In this document: one piece after another, positions 59,201 to 64,000 of the stretch | Layout: every line of letters begins with the position of its first letter | How positions within the stretch are numbered: the stretch's first letter is position 1 | Assembly (NCBI GenBank): GCA_030549495.1 | Contig: JAUIRK010000947.1 | Location: forward strand, 62,001-126,000 | Source of the DNA: Nectonema munidae | Taxonomy: Eukaryota > Nematomorpha > Nectonematoida > Nectonematidae | Direction: 5' to 3' | Length of the DNA stretch: 64,000 bases | Translations under genes and position numbers: made by a program | Notes under the pieces: generated by a model | What the model saw: the letters and a program-made list of their open reading frames with translations, nothing else | The model's database searches: none | What the model was told of the DNA's origin: nothing

Positions 59201-59835
59201 AAAAATTGGTTGATTTAACAATTAGGACGCGTTAACAAAATGATCGAATCAAATTAGCATAACTCCTACTGGGTTTGGTGCTCGTTTTCCATACGCCATT
59301 TTATCCACATATTCAAAAGATGAAATTTCATATTTTTTCTTTAAAAAAGTTTTACTTGAAATCCCTTTGTTCCTTTAAGACCGGGTGTGCCATTTGTGCC
59401 GTCCTTTCCAGCTTCTCCATTTTTGCCATGAAGTCCGTGCATTCCGTGAAAACCATTTTTTCCAGGAATCCCTTTTTTTCCAGGAATGCCTTTTATGGCA
59501 TTCACGTTTCCCTTTTTCCCATTTACACCTTCAGAAAGAATATGGAACATCACATGTCATCGACATTTCGAATTAATTAGCTATAACTAAAATTTCTTTT
59601 TATCAGAACCAAGTTCAGAAGCAAAAAGATTGGAACAAGTGGTAAATTTATTTAATAAAGTTAGAAAATCATAGTTTAAAAAAAAAGAACCCATCATGAA
59701 AAAAATATTTGAATTTTTTGAAAAATTTAATTTACTCATCATTAATTTTTGTTGCTTGTCACATCCATTTAGGTTATTTTCATCGTTGTCAAAATCATCA
59801 TCTTTTTCAACATTTTTGAAATTAAGAATATCAAC
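53300..59835 (-). CDS. Short type IV collagen-like gene with a partial NC1 domain
   Basis: Transcribed right to left. Exons by GT/AG and phase: 59835-59736 (acidic, tentative), 59528-59356, 56925-56746, 54995-54731, and 53588 to about 53300. The middle three carry Gly-X-Y repeats (GIPGKKGIPGKNGFHGMHG; GFPGLNGADGRRGHPGIKG; GAIGITGLKGVSGTKGLKG), about 50 triplets with a few short interruptions, and the triplet register is kept across each junction. After the last triplet comes a cysteine-rich stretch (DFHCACQ), then EKCVGSAENNTIYSG, joined in phase to HVFVMKE and SFLCLEN, RRFQPVVLE and FLSCVVCKD, then MIPNAEHCPNGLSAYYSGW. This follows the type IV NC1 pattern (GYSFVM, PFLFC, ISRCxVC, PPCPSGWxSLWxGYS). 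The second NC1 repeat is largely absent, as are some conserved cysteines of the first. Type IV collagens form basement-membrane networks through NC1. The signal peptide and further 5' exons are not found. It is very short for the family. Confidence 0.75.
57588..57726. mobile_element. TTAA-type MITE in a collagen intron
   Basis: The ends are TCCCATTTAAGACCA and TTGGTCGTAAATGGG, next to TTAT and TTAA. The interior shares CAGACGAAGATGAAATT with the copies at 15730 and 39824 (CAGACGAAGGTAAAATT), so it is a diverged member. No coding capacity. Confidence 0.75.
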
Positions 59836-59865
59836 CTCAGAGGAAAGGAGATTATCATCAACCAT

Positions 59866-61280
59866 TGCAATGAGTCAAATTTACACTTTGTTAACTAAGC
59901 TAAGCTTTTTATCATTTGTTCAAATTCTTCATTACTACTAGCCTTTCTTTCTCCTTTCCTTTTATCTCGTGACTATTATCCTCACTTCAAAATTAAAGAA
60001 ATAAACACAAATATGAAAATGTTTAAAGACACTTTAAATCAGTTCCTTTTAAATTCATAAAATCGAGAGAAAGTGAATTTTTTAAAAACTTATTTGGAAT
60101 AAAAATTTAGCGCATATAATTTGATTTTCGGTAAAAATAGAATTTACTTCCAAAAATGTCTTCGTTATAATGAAATTCAATAATGATTTTATAAAAATAA
60201 AAAAAAATAATATAATTTTTAAAATTTTAAAGCTTAAATTTTTTTTTTAATTTTTTAATTTATATAAGCTTAATTTAATATCGCCATCCTTATCAAAGGC
60301 TTCGAAATCAGTTTGGCCTAATTGCCACATAGATCTATTATTTTTAGACTAAATCCGAGAAAAGCATCAATGTTTGACATAAATACTAAAAAATTTTAAT
60401 TACATATTTGTTGAATGAATGCAATTGCATGTACATAATCAATATTTTAGTTAAATAATATGTATTGATTATATTGATTTTTTTCATATTATCCTTATCT
60501 AAGGTATTAGGAAAATATTGGAACTAATTTTATTTAGACAAACAAATTCACACAAGCAATGCACATATATAGTGAAAATTTACATTGTCTAGATGTGGTT
60601 CGCAATTTTGCAAAACTTTACATATGCCTTCACATTTTTTCATTCTGGACTCCTTTGATTATTCAAAGGTCCAAAAGAAGTGCAGTGTTTTCATTGAAAA
60701 AGCACATTTTGCACAATTTTTATGAAACCTTAAGAAGAGAAGGGGGAAGTTGGGATTCGAATCTGAACCAATAGAGATCAAATTACATTCCACGCAACCC
60801 CACACACACCTCCTTAAATGTTAAATTTTCGGGAATGGAGGAAAATTTTTTGGCGGAAATGGAAAAAAAAATTTGGGAGATTTTTTTCGCTTTTTTAAAT
60901 TGATCATATTCAGGATTATAACTTCCGATCTTATTTTTATAATATTATTAGTATTTATTCTGCAGAATATATTTGATAATTTCGCAACATCATAAAAATA
61001 TCAATAATTACTATTTTATTGGAAATTTAAAAAAATTTATATATATACATCAAATTTTATATTATACCTAAGTTTATGGGTTGTTATTTTCAACAAAGCA
61101 TATTGAAGCATAAAAGGTGAGATAACTAAAAACTTTCTGTTCATATTTTGCTAGATGTAAGATACCTCATTCGGGAAGACGATGCTACAAAAGTTATTTT
61201 AAATAATATATTTGTCGAATAATCAAAATAAATTTATGTAATCAAAAAATCGAAAAATATTCTTTAAAAAATCAAAAAAT
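59866..61280. other. Upstream side of the collagen gene, nothing firm
   Basis: The 5' exons and promoter of the collagen gene should lie here or further right, but no signal peptide or Gly-X-Y exon was recognised. AT-rich. Confidence 0.35.
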
Positions 61281-61285
61281 ATTGA

Positions 61286-62010
61286 TCAAAAAAGTTTTAT
61301 GTGTACAGAAGATATGTGTTTAGACCATGATAAATTATCAGTAAAAGTCAGGCCTAAGTAATTAAAATGATTCACTCTACTTAATGGAAAGCAATTGAGA
61401 GATATGACAAAATTGCTAGCAATTTTTGTTTTAGAAAAAACCATGTAACAACATTTGTTGAGATTTAATATGAGTCTAAACAAGAATTTGTCGTGCTAAT
61501 GGCTGATGAAACACCATCAAAATGGAAAGAAAGAGCTGCATCATCAGCATATAAGATGAGAGAACCCTGTTTGTCTATTATGCTATAGTAAATATCATTT
61601 ATGAAAATCAGAAACAAAAGTGGACCCAGAATGGATCCCTGAGGCACGCCCTTTTCTATATAATTAAAGTTAGAAGAATTATCATAGAAAGAAACACAAT
61701 AGGTTCTTCTGTGCAAAAAGCTACTTAACCAGTTCAAAACAGGCCCCTTATGCCAATTCTAAATAATTTATGAATAAGTAGTTAATGGTTAACATTATCC
61801 AAAGCTTTGGCCAAGTCCAAAAACAAAACTATGCAAAATTTGTTACCACAAAAGTGGTTAGAGATTGAATTACAAAGACAGTCTCCTCAGTCGATTTGTT
61901 TTTTGAAAACCAAACTGATTATTATGGTTAATTAGATTATCTTTGTCAAGAAAAGCTGTAGTATCCTTGTAATCGAAGGTTGTTAAAATTTCTGGCTTAA
62001 AATACAGAAA
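61286..62010 (-). mobile_element. Fragment of a non-LTR retrotransposon (CR1/Jockey-like LINE), reverse transcriptase
   Basis: The minus strand keeps ordered reverse-transcriptase blocks: NQFGFQK (about 61905), LDLAKALDNVNH (about 61825-61790), WLSSFLHRRTYCVSF, GVPQGSILGPLLFLIFINDI (about 61650-61592) and LILYADDAALSF (about 61560-61525) with the catalytic DD pair. After a frame change come LNLNKCCYMVFS and HFNYLGLTFTDNLSWSKHI (in 61483-61286). The endonuclease and both ends are missing, as in a 5'- and 3'-truncated LINE. The palm motifs fit the CR1/Jockey group; the clade cannot be fixed from this length. Confidence 0.85.
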
Positions 62011-62269
62011 AGTTATGCTTTCATTTTGGATCTTTTTTAGAATACGGAAAATTGTTTTATTTTGAGCTTTCTGAGCTTGGAAAAAATTTTTATATAAAAA
62101 AAATTTATTATTTATAGAAAAAAATGACTTTTTTACGATATCTTAAAATAGGAAATTTCACTAATCGGGAATCAGGTCGTTATAATTCCGCTAAAATTAG
62201 GATAGTTTCCAGGCATGATTATGTTGGTTAAAAATTATCTCATTACTCCTTCAATTCACTACCCTTTTT

Positions 62270-63020
62270 GACCCTTTCGTGTCCAAATGGACTTTAAAAT
62301 GTTTAACAGAAAAAAAAACAAGTTAAACGCGAAATTCTATTCAATATTATGAGCATATAAACATAAAAAAAGTGTAAGCAATACCTTTCCAGCATATTTT
62401 ACAAATTTTGTGATAATGTGTTTTGCATACAAAATTTTTGACATTTCAAACATACTGAGTCAAACTTATTGTCCGATTTTTCACAAAGGGAACACCTTCC
62501 TCTTTTTTACTTTGGTTTTGATGTACTTTGTTAATGTTCTTTTTTTTCTAGAATGCTTTCCACTATAACTTTAGATGAAAAGTTTCTAGGTAGAGTTTTT
62601 CTCCTTTCCATATGTGAAGCTTTGCTAGCTCATTCCTGAAGATATCAAGAAAATGACGACTTTTATGAGAACAATTTTTTTAATATCCTTTATGAATTTC
62701 TGTAAATATTATAAATGCGTTGAAAGCAGAGATGTCTAAAATGTTGTAAAATATTGGCATTGTCCATCTATTTGTTTCTCTTGTTACAATTATTTAATTT
62801 ATCAATAATGACAGAAACATTTTCTATTGAAGAACTCACACTTTCGTCGTGATGATCTGTACTCTGTAGCAATACAATTTTGTGCTTTTTTGGCATGTGG
62901 GAAACGATAGTAACATCGTCGAAAAAATAAAATAAAGAAGTAAATTAAGATCCTATTTTACACGATGAAAAATTTTTGGGAAAGGACGCTTTATTTTTTC
63001 AAATTGTGCCAATTGAAGTT
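62270..63020 (-). mobile_element. Decayed piggyBac (copy 3), C-terminal half
   Basis: Minus-strand blocks in order: DDVTIVSHMPKKHKIVLLQS and TDHHDES (about 62920-62845); a region near 62750-62690 matching the AFNAFIIFTEI stretch of the family; HMERRKTLPRNFSSKVIVES (about 62615-62560); and a cysteine-rich tail GRCSLCEKSDNKFDSVCLKC and CQKFCMQN (about 62510-62420), the piggyBac C-terminal zinc-binding region, well kept. The 3' end at 62271 reads CCCTTTCGTGTCCAAATG, close to the MITE ends at 15730 and 39824. The 5' half is not recognisable. Broken. Confidence 0.75.
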
Positions 63021-63439
63021 AGATTCTTTTTTTTACTAGTTTTTTTACCAAAGAAAAAGAAGAGAAAAAGTATCAAATGTTATATTACGATCTTTCGAAC
63101 ATTTTGTTAGTTCTAACACGACATTTTCGACTAAATTATACTGAATTTAATCAAAATTCTTGCCGTAATATCGTTTTATTCGCCAAAATTTTAAAACATA
63201 TTTTGCTGGTTTTTTTTTGCATAAATTGTCCAAAAGGAGCCTTTCCCCGAAAACCCTTCAAATTGTCAAATTGTTTTTACCCATCGACCCCACCCCACAT
63301 AGAAATGTTTAATAAAAACATTAATCAATGTCCAACAATTAAGAGAAAAAATACAAACCAAAAATGTTTCATATATCCTATACTATATACAATGTCCTAA
63401 GCTATGTTTTAAAAGAAAAGGGAGATTTATTACTATTAT

Positions 63440-63531
63440 AAAGCACAATTTGGAAAGTTTGTCTATCTTATCGACCCCTAAAGATCTGTTATCGACCCCC
63501 AGGGGTCGATATCGACCACTTTGCCGACCCC
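63440..63531 (-). mobile_element. hAT terminus (partner end not found)
   Basis: Read on the minus strand from 63531 the sequence begins CAGGGGTCGGCAAAGTGGTC, a typical hAT terminal repeat, followed by GATATCGACCCCTGGGGGTC. A subterminal GGTCGATAAGA lies near 63475. No transposase or second end was recognised between here and the LINE, so it is a solo end or a MITE with an unrecognised left end. Confidence 0.6.
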
Positions 63532-64000
63532 TGATCTATTCTAACCCATTGTTTACCAAATTTATTAATGCATTTTTTATTTGTATCTTCAATTACCGAG
63601 CTATAAATTTTATTAGTAAAAAAAATAATTAAAATGCTGACCGTTCATCAGTGATTCGAAGTGTAGGCTATCTTGTAATGCCGGGTTTAGAAATGATTAG
63701 GTTTACTGCTTTACGACATCCTGTAGTTTTTTTGTGAGGAACAACTTCATTTTACTTTTTTTGTCTTTTAAAAATATTTCAGAAAGCGGTAGTTTAGAAT
63801 AGTAGCTTGAACTTTAACTGGAACTCGCAGGTATAGACAAATGATCTTTAGTTTCGGAAATTACCTCACATTAGAAAGAGAAGATTGATCGCTTTCAATA
63901 ATTCTTGATTTAGGAAATTTGAGGAGAATTCTTGGCATTGTCAAAAACGTGAAAAAACAAAATAAGCACTCACAAAACCATTAAAGGGAACGGAATGCCA
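63532..64000. other. Window end, nothing recognised
   Basis: AT-rich sequence without a recognised gene or repeat. Confidence 0.35.

Noticed and set aside
59275-59580. 101-residue plus-strand frame
   Set aside because: Antisense to the Gly-X-Y collagen exon at 59356-59528.
59610-59865. 85-residue N-terminal collagen exon with a membrane anchor
   Set aside because: A better acceptor (CTCCTTTCCTCTGAG) and donor (GTAAAT) define a shorter acidic exon at 59835-59736.
1-64000. CRISPR arrays, LTR retroelements, Polinton-like elements
   Set aside because: No regularly spaced repeats with unique spacers, no paired LTRs and no capsid, integrase or polymerase B blocks were seen.

Overview
The window is strongly AT-rich DNA from a metazoan. 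Host genes have GT/AG introns, from about 40 bp to several kb, and some very short exons. The gene set (an ER oxidase ERO1, a BCNT/CFDP1 chromatin protein, a collagen with a type IV NC1-like end) and the repeat set (hAT, piggyBac, Tc1/mariner, Merlin, pogo/Tigger, a non-LTR LINE) point to an invertebrate animal. A compact parasitic lineage or a cnidarian would fit, but nothing seen here fixes the phylum.

Layout: 0-5.3 kb, AT-rich DNA with hAT-like ends and short repeats. 5.3-7.5 kb (+), a decayed copy of an unassigned repeat protein (family B). 8.1-9.06 kb (+), an intact intronless multi-pass membrane protein. 10.8-11.3 kb, tandem and direct repeats. 11.7-15.3 kb (-), a decayed copy of a second unassigned repeat protein (family A) split by a nearly intact hAT transposon. 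15.7 kb, a piggyBac-type MITE. 16.3-17.0 kb (-), CFDP1/BCNT. 19.9-22.0 kb (-), a decayed hAT. 22.8-26.3 kb (+), family A copy 2 split by a Merlin element with about 82-bp inverted repeats. 26.6-27.0 kb, a hairpin-rich, less AT-rich island. 27.5-29.4 kb (-), a piggyBac with TTAA ends. 32.1-32.4 kb, a hAT-type MITE. 34.6-46.1 kb (+), ERO1 in 14 recognised exons; its introns hold a hAT-like MITE, a piggyBac-type MITE, a complete Tc1/mariner element, a hAT MITE and a piggyBac relic. 48.4-50.0 kb (+), a pogo/Tigger relic. 50.9-52.1 kb (-), family A copy 3. 53.3-59.8 kb (-), a short type IV collagen-like gene. 61.3-62.0 kb (-), a LINE fragment. 62.3-63.0 kb (-), a piggyBac relic. 63.5 kb, a hAT terminus.

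Functionally the two most informative genes belong to the secretory pathway: ERO1 drives disulphide formation in the ER and the collagen is a disulphide-rich secreted product. Their proximity is probably chance. Most of the window is transposon debris. The most interesting unexplained items are repeat families A and B, which look like RNase-H-fold transposases of undescribed elements, the shortened collagen with half an NC1 domain, and the structured island at 26.6-27.0 kb. No LTR retroelement, Polinton, CRISPR array, rRNA or convincing tRNA gene was seen.
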